Source: Desulfobacter postgatei 2ac9
Lineage (GTDB): Bacteria; Desulfobacterota; Desulfobacteria; Desulfobacterales; Desulfobacteraceae
Reading direction: 5' to 3'
Assembly (NCBI RefSeq): GCF_000233695.2
Contig: NZ_CM001488.1
Span: forward strand, 1,347,497 to 1,411,496
DNA: 64,000 bases
The translations under genes were made by a program, and so were the position numbers. Below the pieces are notes generated by a model. That model worked only from the letters and a program-made list of their open reading frames with translations, was not told where the DNA came from and ran no database searches. Positions 1 to 10,877 of this stretch are shown here, piece after piece; within the stretch, counting starts at the first letter, position 1, and every line of letters starts with the position of its first letter.

Positions 1-33
1 TCTTATTAACGTATAAATAGAGCCCGGCCTGAA

Positions 34-67
34 TTATTCCGAGCCCTGGGCGTTTTTATTCCGAGCC
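34..67. repeat. 12-bp direct repeat downstream of the Abi_2 gene
   Basis: TTATTCCGAGCC occurs at 34-45 and again at 56-67, 22 bp apart, just past the stop codon of the minus-strand Abi_2 gene. The rest of 1-95 shows no coding signal. A role is unknown; it could belong to a short RNA or to a decayed element end. Confidence 0.5.
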
Positions 68-95
68 ACTACAAATAGTTTATTGATTCAGGCCT

Positions 96-1010
96 TTATC
101 TATTTCCATCAGGCACCTTCCATAAAGGAAGATGTTGCCAGTTTTTTTGCAATCCCATCGCAGTTGGCCGGATGCCAGGAGAGTTAGTTATTAATTGGTG
201 CATCCGATGTGGCCAACTGGTCCCAGGGCTGATTAATTGGAGAAAGTATCCCAACATGATTACGGTGTTGCCGACATATCTGGTGGCATCTGGGTTTAAC
301 ATAGCTGCCAATGCTTTGGGTTTTCTGGGCATCCTCATGGTAATGGTCATTCGACGATTCCAAAGCCGTCCATGGTGAGCAGTGATATTCCGGATAAACG
401 TCAGATGGTGCATAAATGAGCGTAGGAGGCTTTCATCGATACCGTAGGGTATAGCAATCCGGTTTTTGTCATGGCGGGTTTTCAAATTCTTATACCAGAG
501 AGAAAGTTGCCCAAAGGACATCACTTCGGCTGAAGCCCAAATCGGAGGTAACGCCGGATCATCGTAGGTTTTGTTGTAATGTTCAATAAAAAGCTCCGTG
601 CTTCGATTAATTTCAGACCCCAAAGAGTTCAAAAGGTTTTCATGCAGATCAGCCCTGTAAAAATAATTGGGGTCAAGGTAGAAATGACTCCCATAAGCCA
701 CGCCCAGTTCGTTGGCAAAATGTGCCCGGAATGAAATCTCAATCCTTTCGATGGCTTCCAGCATTAAGAGCCTGAACTTCCGATCAAAGATGTAAAGATT
801 GAGGACAGCATCAAAGGTGGTCCCATCCATGAAGTGGTGATCTTTTCCATTCTCTTTGTTTTCAAAGGGAATCCAGTATCCTCGAAGACGAAAGTAACTG
901 ATGTGGGAAAGGTAGCGGCGTGCTCTATCGGGATCGGGTATATCCATGCCGCGTTGACGCAACAGTTGGATTTGATCATCGATAGTAAGAGGGGGCTTCT
1001 TAAATTTCAT
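96..1010 (-). CDS. Abi_2 (AbiD/AbiF-like) abortive infection HEPN protein
   Basis: Protein of 304 residues. The N-terminal region (PLTIDDQIQLLRQRGM, then the SYFRLRGYW block near residue 45) is typical of the Abi_2 family. Near residue 225 the motif RNITAHH fits the R-x4-H active site of HEPN ribonucleases. Abi_2 proteins act in phage-triggered growth arrest, probably by cutting RNA; that activity is known for the family, not shown here. The start at 1010 (MKFKK) was chosen over an upstream ATG because it begins the conserved domain and follows a purine-rich stretch. It lies downstream of the type I restriction genes on the same strand, consistent with a defence island. Confidence 0.85.
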   Translation of the reverse strand: MKFKKPPLTIDDQIQLLRQRGMDIPDPDRARRYLSHISYFRLRGYWIPFENKENGKDHHFMDGTTFDAVLNLYIFDRKFRLLMLEAIERIEISFRAHFANELGVAYGSHFYLDPNYFYRADLHENLLNSLGSEINRSTELFIEHYNKTYDDPALPPIWASAEVMSFGQLSLWYKNLKTRHDKNRIAIPYGIDESLLRSFMHHLTFIRNITAHHGRLWNRRMTITMRMPRKPKALAAMLNPDATRYVGNTVIMLGYFLQLISPGTSWPHRMHQLITNSPGIRPTAMGLQKNWQHLPLWKVPDGNR

Positions 1011-1032
1011 GGTTTCCCCCAAAAATAAGTAA

Positions 1033-1080
1033 CCCGCCGGGGTGCGCATTCGAGGTCAAAACCCCAAGAGGCGTGGCGGG
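1033..1080 (-). ncRNA. candidate structured RNA upstream of Abi_2 gene
   Basis: A nested inverted repeat sits 23 bp upstream of the Abi_2 start. 1033-1038 (CCCGCC) pairs with 1075-1080 (GGCGGG), and 1039-1043 (GGGGT) pairs with 1061-1065 (ACCCC), leaving a 9-nt bulge and a 17-nt loop. No T run follows on either strand, so it does not look like a simple terminator. It could be the 5' leader of the Abi_2 mRNA or a separate small RNA. Some AbiF-type toxins are reported to work with an adjacent RNA antitoxin, which makes the position suggestive only. Confidence 0.3.
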
Positions 1081-1153
1081 TGTTATTCAAAATTATTGAT
1101 GGGATTAAATTAACACGTGAAAATGAGTTTGTCATCTTTTTTTTCATTACCTG

Positions 1154-1861
1154 TTACAAATCCAAGCCTGCTCCGTATTTCTTTAACCACTGCTTTCTTT
1201 CGCGGTAATCAGGCATCACCTTGTCCACTTCATTCCAGAATAAGTCCGTGTGATTGCGATGATGGATGTGACAAAGTTCATGAACCACCATGTAATCAAT
1301 GATCTTGGGAGGTGCCATCATGCATTTCCAGTGAAATTGCAGCAGATTGCTTTTTGTGCAGCTGGCCCAGCGGTATCCCATGTCTTTAACTTTAAGACCG
1401 CTGGGAGAAACCCCTGCTTTTGGAGCGTAGTAGGCAATTCGGTCTTTTATCCGTTTTTCACCCTTGGTTTTGTAAAAGCGTTCAAAGGCTGTTTTTGCAG
1501 CATTTTCCCCTCCCTTGTCAATCAAAGATCGCTTCAAACAGAATCGGCCTTGATTGAGTTTCAGATCTGCAGACTGGTCCGTCACCAGTGACAAGCGGTA
1601 GCTACGTCCCAGATAAAGAAAAGACTCTCCATTTACCCACTCACGGACCACAGCGGCCGCGTTTAGATCCCGCCATTCTGCAAGATTTTTGTATATCCAC
1701 ATCCGTTTGCTGTGGACCACTGCATCTACCTGTTCAGGGGTGAATCCTTCTGGGGGCCGGACTGTTAACACGCCATCCCGCTCTATGACGATATCGGTAG
1801 TTTTCCGTTTGGTTCCAGGAAGCAGAATGTAGTCAATATCGTTTATGCGTCTGACATTCAT
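1154..1861 (-). CDS. YgjP/SprT-like zinc metalloprotease (DUF45, M48-type)
   Basis: Protein of 235 residues. The motif VVHELCHIHHRNHTDLFW near residues 190-207 contains HExxH-type zinc ligands (HELCH) and the downstream acidic region of the DUF45/YgjP family. Members are predicted zinc peptidases and are often carried as the last gene of type I restriction operons, as here. The start codon at 1861 overlaps the hsdR stop by 4 bp (ATGA), showing translational coupling. The role within restriction systems is not established; control of HsdR turnover is one idea, but that is inference. Confidence 0.85.
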   Translation of the reverse strand: MNVRRINDIDYILLPGTKRKTTDIVIERDGVLTVRPPEGFTPEQVDAVVHSKRMWIYKNLAEWRDLNAAAVVREWVNGESFLYLGRSYRLSLVTDQSADLKLNQGRFCLKRSLIDKGGENAAKTAFERFYKTKGEKRIKDRIAYYAPKAGVSPSGLKVKDMGYRWASCTKSNLLQFHWKCMMAPPKIIDYMVVHELCHIHHRNHTDLFWNEVDKVMPDYRERKQWLKKYGAGLDL

Positions 1862-4800
1862 TTCTCACCGCCTTTGGTCAACGCATCATGTCTGTTTTTG
1901 GCCAGCTTCATAATTTCAATTGCAACACGTTCCCGGTTTTCCTTTAAAGCGTCAATCCCGGTCAGGGTTAACGCTTTCTTGATACGACTTCTGATTTTCT
2001 TTTGCTTATCGGCATTGGTCCAAAAACCAATGCTGCCGATACTCGACTGCAGGGTTTCAACAATTGCTTCCATAAGATCTTTCATTTTCGGTTTTGCAGT
2101 GTCAGGGATGTTATTATTTCCAAAGGCCACACCTGCAATGTGCTCATAAAAGGTAGTGGCCTCTTTCCCCATCCCGTCTTTTCCGGATTTTCTGCCTTCA
2201 AGGGCCTGGTCCCTTAGCTTTTCAAGTTCTTCAGCCAAAGCGTCCCAGTTGTCCTGGTATTGATCAATGAGGTTCTCTACCTTTTCTGAAAGGCTTTTGT
2301 AGAATGCCGGATCTTCATCATGGTGTACAGTGCAATGCTTTCTGATGGCATGCTCCATCTCGCTTGCCTTGGCTTCAGTATTGCCTCCGGCGTGCCGGTT
2401 CAATTTTTCGATGAAGTCATCCGCCAAAAGCTCCATTGGTGGCACCATGGGGTTGATTCCCAAACTGATCAAATGGGAGTTGATCAGGTCCTTGACTTTG
2501 GCGCCGGCATCACCGAGGCTCAGACTGGTGTCTTTATACCGTTCTTTGGTTACACGCAAGATGTAACCGAAACGCTTGGCAGGAACCCGATATGGGTGGC
2601 CTGCGGGATTGGGCAATATGATGTCCAGACTCATGAGAAATTTTTTCAGGTACACATCAAAGTCAGCCCGCAGTTGTTCATCTTTGAGCAACGTCACGGC
2701 ATCATGAACAACAGCGGCATCAGCTGCAATATCATCAAGTGTCCCCTCAATGAACTCTTGTATTCTTTGGATTTTGTGCAGCTTGAATAGTTGCAGCAGC
2801 CGTTGGTATCTTTCTTCCAGAACAGGCATCTCAGAGGTAATGTTTTTGAGTCCCTGAGCCAGTTCTTCCTGTTCATCAGTTGCGGCATACAAGGTTAATG
2901 CCTGGGTCAGGTGGTTGGCAAGACCGATGTAATCCACGATGAAGCCCCTATTCTTACCTTTGGCCACGCGGTTGGTTCGTGCAATAGCTTGAAGCAGGGT
3001 ATGCTCCCGAATCTTTTTATCAATATACATGACCTGTTCAATGGGGGCATCAAACCCGGTCAGCAGCATGTCGCAAACAATGAGAAACGCAATGCCGGTG
3101 AGTTCTTTTTCCGGATCATCAAAGTCAAAGGGTTTGCAAAAGTTCGCCACAGCGTTCCAACCCCTGGCCTGCTTTCTGGCTTCCGTAACAAAGGCGGCTT
3201 CATTGGTGCCGTCACTGGAAATCACAACAGCGGCTTTGAGAAAATCCAATTGTTTGATCAGATTGAGATCAGGGGCGGGGGAATTTTTTTCTTTTTGGAG
3301 CCTGTCTTGGAGTGCGTCTTGTATGGCCGTTTGATACCGGACCGCAGCCAGCTTCGAGTGGCAAACGACCTGGGCCTTGAATCCGTTTGGTAAAATATTT
3401 CCGATGTAATGATCCACCAAATCAGAGGCAATGGCTTTGATTCGTTTTTCCGCCTCCAGAATGTCACCAGTGGCACCGTACTTTTTTTTAATGGCCAGAA
3501 GCTCCTCTTCTGTCCGGTCTTTGAACATATCTTCAAAGGCGGTTTCAAAGGCGTGCTTTTCATTTAAAGCCGCATCTGCAGTTTTACCTTCATAAAGGAT
3601 CTGCAATGTGGCGCCGTCATCAACTGCGTCCATCAACCGGTAGGTGTCTATGTACTGGCCGAATCTTTTCCAGGTCTTTTTTTCTCCATGACGCTGGGCA
3701 ATCAGGGGGGTGCCTGTGAACGCAATCCTTGCAGCATTGGGAAAAGCCTCAACAATGTTGTCTCCAAGATCGGAACTCTGGGTCCTGTGTGCCTCATCAA
3801 TCATGAGTAAGATCCGATCGGATTCGTTGATCACACCGAATTGTTTTCCCGAAGGCATGGCCAGGTATGTGCCCAAGGCTTCTGCCACCTGGAGGGGGAG
3901 AGCTTCCTCCCTTTGCTGGAACTTATGGACCATGACCATGTTGATATCTGATGTGTCCGTGCCCAGGTCAACTTTCAGCTCTGCAGTGTTTTCAATGACA
4001 TTTATTCGTCCACCAATCAGAGCGGCTGTTCTGGAAAGCTGTTTTTCCAAGTCTACACGGTCGTTGATCAGGACGATTTTGAAATCGGCTAAGTCGGTAG
4101 ACGCTCTGATGATCCGGGCGACGAATACCATGGTTAGGGATTTGCCTGATCCTTGGGTATGCCAGACCACACCACTGCGCTCTGCCGGAGTTTGACCCTG
4201 GCGGAGTTGAACGCAGATTTTGTTGGCCGCCCTGAACTGCTGGTACCTGCAGACCACTTTGATGCGGGCGTCGCTGTCCGTATCCATGAATACGGAGCAT
4301 GTCCTGAGAATCTGGAGCAGATTGGGCTTGTTCAACATGCCGCTGATCAATTGTTCCTGCTGGTTCTTACCCTTGGCGGTCTTGTCATCATTAGGCCATT
4401 GGGTCTTCCAGGGAAAGAAATGTTCTTCTCCTGATGTAATCGTGCCGAAGTCAGCTTCCAGGCCGCAGGTTCTGATGAGCAACAGATTGGTATGAAAAAG
4501 ACGGGGCTCTCCTTCCTTCAGTCCCTGTTCTTTCGTTGCCTTTCTTCGGTTCATATACCGCTGCAGTTGCTCAAAGGCTTCGGCCATGGGATTGGCGCAG
4601 GTGGGGCCGCCTTTCTTGCACTCAACAACAGCCAATGGCATGCCGTTTACGAACAGAACGATGTCCGGGATGATGAATTGTTTGACGCAGCCAGGGGTGT
4701 CTATCCTGAATTGATTGATGGCATGGAATTGATTGTTTTCTGGATGCTGGAAGTCGATCAGTTTGACCACCGGGTCCTGCTCTCCGGTGATTTCATTGAC

Positions 4801-5112
4801 ATCCACCTGGGCTTTGAAGATCAATTTTTGGATGGCTTCATTTGCTTCTAAAAGAGTTCTGTTGGGCTGCCGAAGGATCTGATCGTAGAGATCTGTGAGT
4901 TGTCTTGAAGTCAGCCAGGAGTCTCCGTCAGATGTCAGGTTGATGTCGTTAACGGCTTGGGTAAATACTTCTGGCAGTATCCATTGTCGGAAGTTATTTC
5001 GAAGGCTTTTCTTTGGATCATGGGGGATGTCTGGACCCTGGTCCAGAATTATCCATCCCAGCTCTTGAAGCTGTTTTAGAAAGTGTTGCTCGACTTCGGT
5101 GTATTCAGACAT
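1858..5112 (-). CDS. hsdR: type I restriction enzyme R subunit (HsdR)
   Basis: Protein of 1084 residues. This is the ATP-driven translocase and endonuclease subunit of a type I restriction-modification complex. The N-terminal nuclease domain shows PDIVLFVNG followed by AVVECKKG (PD-ExK arrangement, near residues 150-168). The superfamily 2 helicase motor follows, with Walker A HTQGSGKS near residue 320 and the DEAH box MIDEAHRTQ near residue 440. The ITGEQDP and GFDAPIEQVMYIDKK stretches are also family-typical. The C-terminal part is helical and binds the methylase. It lies 10 bp after hsdS on the same strand and appears intact. Confidence 0.97.
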   Translation of the reverse strand: MSEYTEVEQHFLKQLQELGWIILDQGPDIPHDPKKSLRNNFRQWILPEVFTQAVNDINLTSDGDSWLTSRQLTDLYDQILRQPNRTLLEANEAIQKLIFKAQVDVNEITGEQDPVVKLIDFQHPENNQFHAINQFRIDTPGCVKQFIIPDIVLFVNGMPLAVVECKKGGPTCANPMAEAFEQLQRYMNRRKATKEQGLKEGEPRLFHTNLLLIRTCGLEADFGTITSGEEHFFPWKTQWPNDDKTAKGKNQQEQLISGMLNKPNLLQILRTCSVFMDTDSDARIKVVCRYQQFRAANKICVQLRQGQTPAERSGVVWHTQGSGKSLTMVFVARIIRASTDLADFKIVLINDRVDLEKQLSRTAALIGGRINVIENTAELKVDLGTDTSDINMVMVHKFQQREEALPLQVAEALGTYLAMPSGKQFGVINESDRILLMIDEAHRTQSSDLGDNIVEAFPNAARIAFTGTPLIAQRHGEKKTWKRFGQYIDTYRLMDAVDDGATLQILYEGKTADAALNEKHAFETAFEDMFKDRTEEELLAIKKKYGATGDILEAEKRIKAIASDLVDHYIGNILPNGFKAQVVCHSKLAAVRYQTAIQDALQDRLQKEKNSPAPDLNLIKQLDFLKAAVVISSDGTNEAAFVTEARKQARGWNAVANFCKPFDFDDPEKELTGIAFLIVCDMLLTGFDAPIEQVMYIDKKIREHTLLQAIARTNRVAKGKNRGFIVDYIGLANHLTQALTLYAATDEQEELAQGLKNITSEMPVLEERYQRLLQLFKLHKIQRIQEFIEGTLDDIAADAAVVHDAVTLLKDEQLRADFDVYLKKFLMSLDIILPNPAGHPYRVPAKRFGYILRVTKERYKDTSLSLGDAGAKVKDLINSHLISLGINPMVPPMELLADDFIEKLNRHAGGNTEAKASEMEHAIRKHCTVHHDEDPAFYKSLSEKVENLIDQYQDNWDALAEELEKLRDQALEGRKSGKDGMGKEATTFYEHIAGVAFGNNNIPDTAKPKMKDLMEAIVETLQSSIGSIGFWTNADKQKKIRSRIKKALTLTGIDALKENRERVAIEIMKLAKNRHDALTKGGEK

Positions 5113-5122
5113 TGGTAGTTCC

Positions 5123-6382
5123 TTATTCGCCTACCTTTACCCGGACTTTACCTGTTAAAAGGTCCTGCATTAGACCAGATTTTTGTTTTGTTAATTTAAA
5201 AAAATGCTCTTGCTCGGTTTGAATTTTTTGGGTGATATTTTTATACCGTTCATATATCGCAACTTGCTCATTATATGGAGGTAAGGGTAATTTCAGAGTT
5301 TTTAGTGTCTTTGATTGTATCGCATCCATAATCCCACCTTGAGTTTGTTTTCGAAACCAGGCTTTTACCCACCCGGCATGATTTAACTGCCAACAGACAA
5401 GCTCAGGTATAACGATTGATTTATCAAACGTCATCGTCCACAAGTGCTTAGAAGAAAGAGCAAGATCTAAATATTGGGGAACTACGGCACAACGCCCCAC
5501 AGTTCCCATGATTGTAATGATAACATCATCTTTTCGGATAGCATATTTTGATAGCTGTTTGAATTTATTTAATGAAACAAATCTATGAAATATTGGTATA
5601 AATTTTTCGATATGGATGTTATCAATTCCTAAAAATGGTATTCCGTCTTCGACCAACTCTGATTTTAAAAGAGAACTTCCAAATGGCCCACTTCTCATGT
5701 TGTTAGGGGCTGAAGACAAAAGTGTTTCAAGAGCTTTACACCCCCATTTCTTTGGTATCCATCCAATAGGCGTCTCTTTATAAAGCTCCGGGGCCTGATC
5801 CCTTGCCGGTCGAAGTTTTCCGTCTGATGTAACACCACGAGTGAACAGGTCATGCATCAGCCCTTGTTTGATTTGCTGGTGTTTTTGGATTAGAGCTTTG
5901 GTTTTTTCGATTGTCTGGTCAATAGTTTCAAGTATCTCGGCAGCCTTCTCCTGTTTTTTTACATCGGGAAGGAGGCCGGACGCTTTTTGGAGATCTTTAA
6001 CTGAAAGATGTTTTACAGTGGTTGCAGCAGTGACATCGTTGATTTTTTTTATATATGGAAGTAACCAATAATATATGTATCTCAAAGAGATTATATCAGG
6101 TTGCGTAACTTCTACTTTCAGTATCCTTTGATTAAGCAGGCCATCACTGTTTTGCCACTTCCTGACATGAAAATCGCCATCCATTCCGATTAAAATATCT
6201 CCATTTTTAATGACGTAGGACTCGAAATATGGCCCGGTGTAGTAGGTTTCTATCTTTGAATCTTGAATGTCCCGAATACGAATTAATGGGAAACCTTCCT
6301 CCGAAGAAAAATATTTAGAAGAGAATGGGAAACCACTCAAAAGTTTCAAGTATTTTCCAACTGTAAGAAAATTTCTACTCAT
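5123..6382 (-). CDS. hsdS: type I restriction specificity subunit (HsdS)
   Basis: Protein of 419 residues with two target-recognition halves. The first half ends in the coiled-coil [20 protein letters not shown], followed by the conserved linker [14 protein letters not shown] near residues 170-185. The second half ends in [16 protein letters not shown] at the C-terminus. This two-TRD plus two-helix design reads a bipartite DNA target. The gene overlaps the end of hsdM by 8 bp. The TRDs are AT-rich relative to hsdR and hsdM, as is usual for exchangeable recognition domains. Confidence 0.96.
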   Translation of the reverse strand: MSRNFLTVGKYLKLLSGFPFSSKYFSSEEGFPLIRIRDIQDSKIETYYTGPYFESYVIKNGDILIGMDGDFHVRKWQNSDGLLNQRILKVEVTQPDIISLRYIYYWLLPYIKKINDVTAATTVKHLSVKDLQKASGLLPDVKKQEKAAEILETIDQTIEKTKALIQKHQQIKQGLMHDLFTRGVTSDGKLRPARDQAPELYKETPIGWIPKKWGCKALETLLSSAPNNMRSGPFGSSLLKSELVEDGIPFLGIDNIHIEKFIPIFHRFVSLNKFKQLSKYAIRKDDVIITIMGTVGRCAVVPQYLDLALSSKHLWTMTFDKSIVIPELVCWQLNHAGWVKAWFRKQTQGGIMDAIQSKTLKTLKLPLPPYNEQVAIYERYKNITQKIQTEQEHFFKLTKQKSGLMQDLLTGKVRVKVGE

Positions 6383-9113
6383 ACCCCAACTCCATCAAGA
6401 ACTCTCTCAATTTCAAAGACGCCTCGTCCCGTTTAACCTCTATTGCTTTGGCTGTAACCGCATATTTATCCCACAGGTTCTCAATTGCTTTGATGCAGGC
6501 ACGAAGGTCAGTCCTTAAATAGGCCTCGTACGTTTCCGTGAGGACAGATCGAAGCCGGTCAAGAATAACAGTCCGGGCTTCATCAGTCGTGATTTTTTCC
6601 CTGGCACTTTCGACAAGTTCATCCCGCTTGTTCTCCGTGGCCTTGATTTTTGCCTTCATCTCTTTGAGGTCTTCTTCCAAGGCGTTGTGTCTGGACAATG
6701 CCAATGTGATATTTCCGGCACGGGATCTGGCAAGCTCTCCTGATGTTATGGCTTGTTTTAATGGATCTTCATATTCGGAATGATACCCTACCTGTTTTGC
6801 CAGTTCAAGAATCCGGTTGCCGTTGGAAAATAGAGCCAGTTTCTGGGTCAGTCCTTCTGTACAATAAAAGCCTTTTTTCTCCCCTTTTGGTAGGAGATCC
6901 GCTGTTTGTATTTCAGAGAAGATATTTCCGGCCAGGGCCTTCAGGTTTTTTAAATGACCCTTCCACTCTGTGTTAAGCGCCTTGAGCGTATCCTTTTTTG
7001 ATTTCACCTCATCTGCCGGCAGTACACCAGTGTCCTCTGTGTCTTCAAAATTTTCTTCCCCGGCCGCACTAAACAACGCAAGAAGTTCATCTCTGCGGGC
7101 CTTTGCCTGTTCCATCTCTTCCAATACTTCCGGGAATTGGCTTTCAAGAATGTCATCATCCGGTATCAGCCCCGGCCCCCAGCCGCTGGCTGCAATGGAC
7201 TTAAAATCTGCTTTCAATGTGTTGACGTAGTTGGCAAAGGCACCTCGCACTTGGAACGAAGTTAGGAGATCCTGATCTTTGAAAGTGTCAGCGATGCTTT
7301 CCAGAAGCGTCCTTCGCATAAGATAAACATTGCCGGCATTCTCATGTTGGTTTTCCGGATCTTTGGCCAGGGCTTGAACAATGGGCAGATTCTTTTCCCA
7401 CCAACCAGAAAGAGTGTCCATGAAGGTTTTATGCCGCAATACAACACCTGAGTGGTGGGTTACAAATTCTGGAATACTGCGTTTGTCTGCGATGGCCGGG
7501 GCAAGATCCATGTAAATTTCATCTTTTGGGATAAAACAGTCCTGCATCAGTCCCGAATAATTGGACCAGAAATGATCCAAGGCATGGATCTCTGAAATGG
7601 GAATACCGCCATGGAGATGAGCCCGGACATCATGGGGTTCGGGAGGCGGTGCATTGTCTACATATCTGCGGATATTGCAGTTAAACTCCTCTGCTTCGAT
7701 TTCTTCAACAGGAACATTCCTGGCATATCCCGGGGTGTCCACTTTTGCATGGTAGGTGTACACGATTTTGTCGATATCTTCGGGTCTGAGGAAGTTCCTT
7801 GCTTTGCCTTCCCGGTACTCTCTGTCAGCATTGATAAACAGGACATGATCCCTGTCTTTTGCACCCTCTTTGTTGAGCACCAGGATACAGGCGGGGATAC
7901 CGGTGCCGTAAAACAAGTTGCTTGGCAGGCCGATGACAGCTTCAAGATATCCGTTTTTAATGAAGTATTGTCGGGCTTCACGCTCTTCTCCGCCACGGAA
8001 TAGGACCCCGTGGGGCATGACAGTGGCAAGCCGTCCATCATGTTTAATGACTGACAGCATATGCTGAACAAACATCAGGTCTGCTTTCTTGCCTTTTTCA
8101 GGCATCATAACCGGGAACCGGCCTGGAAATTGTAACTCCTTCTTTTTGTAATTCTGGCTGAATGGGGGATTGGCAAGGACCCTGTCAAAACGGGTCAGTT
8201 CATTAGTCTCATCCCGGTGCAGGGGTTCTTTGATGGTATCTCCCTGGCGGATATCGGCATGGGAAATACCATGCAGAAGCATGTTCATTTTACAAATCGA
8301 CCAAGTGGTACCAATGGATTCCTGGCCGTTCAGGGATAGCTCTCCCGGATCACCCCCACACTCCCTCAAATAGTCCCGGGCTTGGATCAGCATACCGCCT
8401 GACCCGATAGTAGGGTCATAAAGACTCATACCTTCCCTTGGGTCACAGATTTCCACACAGATGCGGACGACTTCTGCAGGTGTGTAGAATTCACCGGCCT
8501 TCTTGCCGGCGGAATCCGCAAAATATTTGATCAGCCATTCATAGGCCGTTCCCAGAAGGTCTGGAAACTCAAAGTCTTCGTCTTTGAGAGGGATCTTTTC
8601 AAAATTCTGGATAAAATCGGCAAGGGTGTCATCATCCAGGGTCCGCTGCCCGATCTTGCGATTGAAATTGATACCTTTGAGTACATCTTGAAGGGCATCA
8701 ATGTTGGCTTCCTCAATGGCTTCCAGGGCTTTGTTCAGTTGTGTGCCGACATTTTCCTTTACATGCTTTAATGCCGGGTGGTGCTCTATTTTCGTTTCAC
8801 CGGTTTCTTTGTCTTTGACCTCTTCATCCCAACCTTCGTTCCACCTGGCCCGCCTGGGGATGTAAAAATATTTACCGGAATAGTTGTCACGGTCTTTAAG
8901 CTCAATGTCAATATCCTCTGAAGACATGCCCAGGGCTTGATTTTCTTTTTTTATTTCATCCCGGCGCTGGTCAAACAGATCGCTGGCCCGCTTTAAAAAC
9001 AGCATACCGAAAATGTATTCTTTATACTCACTGGCATCCATACTGCCACGAAGGTCATCGCAGGCCGTGAGAAGGAGATGTTCAAGTTTTGAGAGTGTCA
9101 GTTTGTTTGCCAT
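6375..9113 (-). CDS. hsdM: type I restriction-modification methyltransferase (HsdM)
   Basis: Protein of 912 residues from the start [14 protein letters not shown] at 9113; an upstream ATG at 9185 would add 24 residues unlike the family. It is an adenine-N6 DNA methyltransferase: the SAM-binding region has [13 protein letters not shown] near residue 240 and the catalytic motif NPPF ([12 protein letters not shown]) near residue 320. It is longer than classical HsdM (about 500 residues). The extra C-terminal 350 residues are charged and helical, as in the long HsdM subgroup. It is the first gene of the hsdM-hsdS-hsdR-metalloprotease operon. Confidence 0.96.
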   Translation of the reverse strand: MANKLTLSKLEHLLLTACDDLRGSMDASEYKEYIFGMLFLKRASDLFDQRRDEIKKENQALGMSSEDIDIELKDRDNYSGKYFYIPRRARWNEGWDEEVKDKETGETKIEHHPALKHVKENVGTQLNKALEAIEEANIDALQDVLKGINFNRKIGQRTLDDDTLADFIQNFEKIPLKDEDFEFPDLLGTAYEWLIKYFADSAGKKAGEFYTPAEVVRICVEICDPREGMSLYDPTIGSGGMLIQARDYLRECGGDPGELSLNGQESIGTTWSICKMNMLLHGISHADIRQGDTIKEPLHRDETNELTRFDRVLANPPFSQNYKKKELQFPGRFPVMMPEKGKKADLMFVQHMLSVIKHDGRLATVMPHGVLFRGGEEREARQYFIKNGYLEAVIGLPSNLFYGTGIPACILVLNKEGAKDRDHVLFINADREYREGKARNFLRPEDIDKIVYTYHAKVDTPGYARNVPVEEIEAEEFNCNIRRYVDNAPPPEPHDVRAHLHGGIPISEIHALDHFWSNYSGLMQDCFIPKDEIYMDLAPAIADKRSIPEFVTHHSGVVLRHKTFMDTLSGWWEKNLPIVQALAKDPENQHENAGNVYLMRRTLLESIADTFKDQDLLTSFQVRGAFANYVNTLKADFKSIAASGWGPGLIPDDDILESQFPEVLEEMEQAKARRDELLALFSAAGEENFEDTEDTGVLPADEVKSKKDTLKALNTEWKGHLKNLKALAGNIFSEIQTADLLPKGEKKGFYCTEGLTQKLALFSNGNRILELAKQVGYHSEYEDPLKQAITSGELARSRAGNITLALSRHNALEEDLKEMKAKIKATENKRDELVESAREKITTDEARTVILDRLRSVLTETYEAYLRTDLRACIKAIENLWDKYAVTAKAIEVKRDEASLKLREFLMELGYE

Positions 9114-9361
9114 TATTTGTTGTTTCCTTTGAAAATAAATCCATCGGAAGGTTCTTAACAGCAAAGCAAAATGGTGTAAACTCATTTATCCCAATCGCTG
9201 TCTTGCAATTTAGCGTTCGGAAAGGCTATGTTCCCTTTAGATGATGAAAATTAATTAAGGGAAATTACTGTGGACTATCTGTGATTCATCATGTTTTTCA
9301 AAAATCATAAACCGGCAAGTCAAAACTTTACAGCGGTTATATATATTGATATGGATCTGGC

Positions 9362-9793
9362 ATGAAGGATTTGCAACTTTACACCAATAACCTTTCTGTA
9401 GATCTGGCGACCGGTCCGGATATCCAGGACATCACGCCTGATCTCCAGACCTGGGTAAAAGACACCGGCATCAAAACCGGAAACCTGGAGGTTTTCATTA
9501 AAGGCTCCACCGGATCTGTAAGCACCATTGAGTATGAGCCGGGCGTTGTGACGGACCTTAAACGGGCCATCAACTCCCTGGCGCCGCCAGGCCTCGAATA
9601 TGCCCATGAGCAGGCGTGGCATGATGGTAATGGCCACAGCCACGTTCAGGCTGCCTTGCTTGGTCCCTCTGTAAGCATTCCGGTTCGAGACGGCAATTTG
9701 ACATTAGGCACCTGGCAGCAGGTTGTGGTGATCAATCATGACAATGGCCCCAGAAAGCGCACTGTTTTGTTGACGCTCGTTGGGAGTTCATAG
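9362..9793 (+). CDS. yjbQ: YjbQ/UPF0047 family protein
   Basis: Protein of 143 residues matching the YjbQ (secondary thiamine-phosphate synthase-like) family. The family signature EYAHEQAWHDGNGHSHVQA lies near residues 75-93, followed by LGTWQQVVVINHD, and the ending KRTVLLTLVG is usual. Members have weak thiamine-phosphate synthase activity and their real role is unclear. The fold is a small beta sandwich. It is divergent from hsdM, with a 248-bp gap between them that should hold both promoters. Confidence 0.92.
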   Translation: MKDLQLYTNNLSVDLATGPDIQDITPDLQTWVKDTGIKTGNLEVFIKGSTGSVSTIEYEPGVVTDLKRAINSLAPPGLEYAHEQAWHDGNGHSHVQAALLGPSVSIPVRDGNLTLGTWQQVVVINHDNGPRKRTVLLTLVGSS

Positions 9794-10233
9794 CTCTGAT
9801 CAGGCTAATGCCATTTTCATGGCCCCTGAGAATCAATCTGACAGCCTTTGATTCTAAAGTTGAGTCTCGGGCGCTGTGAACTATGGGGCGATCTATTTGA
9901 GTCCTTCTGAGCAATAGCGGAAGTATCAAGCGCCTTTATTGGAAAGGATCTTGGTTAACAATGATACCACCTTTGTTTTTCTAAATTTCTCGGGGGAATC
10001 ATTAAACTGCATCAGCAATTTGGAGCTCCTGGTATATACAAATATTTATCAGCTTTAATCTTTCGAAATTCCTTTACTTCCAACTTAAGCCTTGATACGA
10101 AATTTTAGATTGTAGAATGGGATTTCAACAATGTTTCAAATATTATTGGTTCTATGAATGATATGCGCATAGATATCAAAAATATACGGGCAACCGGAGA
10201 ATGGCTTACAAACCTTCTATGAAAGGTATAGAA
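9794..10233 (+). other. 440-bp gap with a possible 22-codon ORF
   Basis: Mostly non-coding. An open stretch at 10154-10222 encodes a 22-residue peptide (MNDMRIDIKNIR, then ATGEWLTNLL) ending inside the alternative start region of the phosphoesterase gene. It could be a leader peptide or the tail of a lost upstream gene. No terminator or convincing promoter was seen. Confidence 0.3.
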
Positions 10234-10877
10234 ATGAAATACGCAATAGTACATATAGCTGATATCCACTATAAAAGTAACGAACCAGAAGGTGTTTCTT
10301 CTGTATTAAATTTACTTTTAGAGGATTTAATACATCAGCGAAAAGTATTAGCTGATTATACCTTTTTTATCGGAATATCAGGTGATATAGTTTTTTCAGG
10401 TTCAGAAACTACTGCTTATGAAAATTTTAAATTAGAACTGGACAAAGGATTAGAAAATGTTGGTCTCCCTTCAAGCACAAGATTTTTAGTCCCAGGCAAT
10501 CATGACTTAGACAGAAAGGTTATTGAGAAAAATTTTGAAAAATACAAAACAGATATAGAGAACAATTCAACATCTGAATCTGATTTTAATAACTTTGTTG
10601 ATAGAACAGAAGATTACAAATTTGAAAATTATGAATTATTCGAATGCGAATTTGCTGATTTCGGTATTGATTGCAACACAAAGGGTAAAGGTTGGGAAAT
10701 CAACTCTGATTTAGGGGTGTATTGTTTGAATACGGCTCTGTGCTCTTTTGGAGGTTTAAATGGAATAGATGATGAAAAAAAATTAGCTATTTATACAAGG
10801 GGGGTGATTGAATGGTGCAAACAAAAAGCAACTAAAACAAATATATTATTAATGCACCATCCTCTCGAATATTTAAA
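10234..10877 (+). pseudogene. metallophosphoesterase-STAND protein, N-terminal piece
   Basis: First third of a long gene cut by two insertion sequences. The start at 10234 is preceded by AAAGG with good spacing; an upstream ATG at 10201 is possible. Calcineurin-like phosphoesterase motifs are all present: D10/H12 in ADIHYK, GDIVFSG near residue 50, GNHDLDR at residues 88-94, and HHPLEYLN from residue 208. The fifth motif (GHCH) lies beyond the IS4-type insertion. The break occurs after TTAAA at 10877. Joined to 12563-13732 and 16176-17427 it gives one open frame of 1021 codons plus a stop. The enzyme domain probably cuts a phosphodiester in DNA, RNA or a nucleotide messenger, which is inferred from the fold. 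The gene is now inactive unless the elements leave precisely. Confidence 0.85.
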
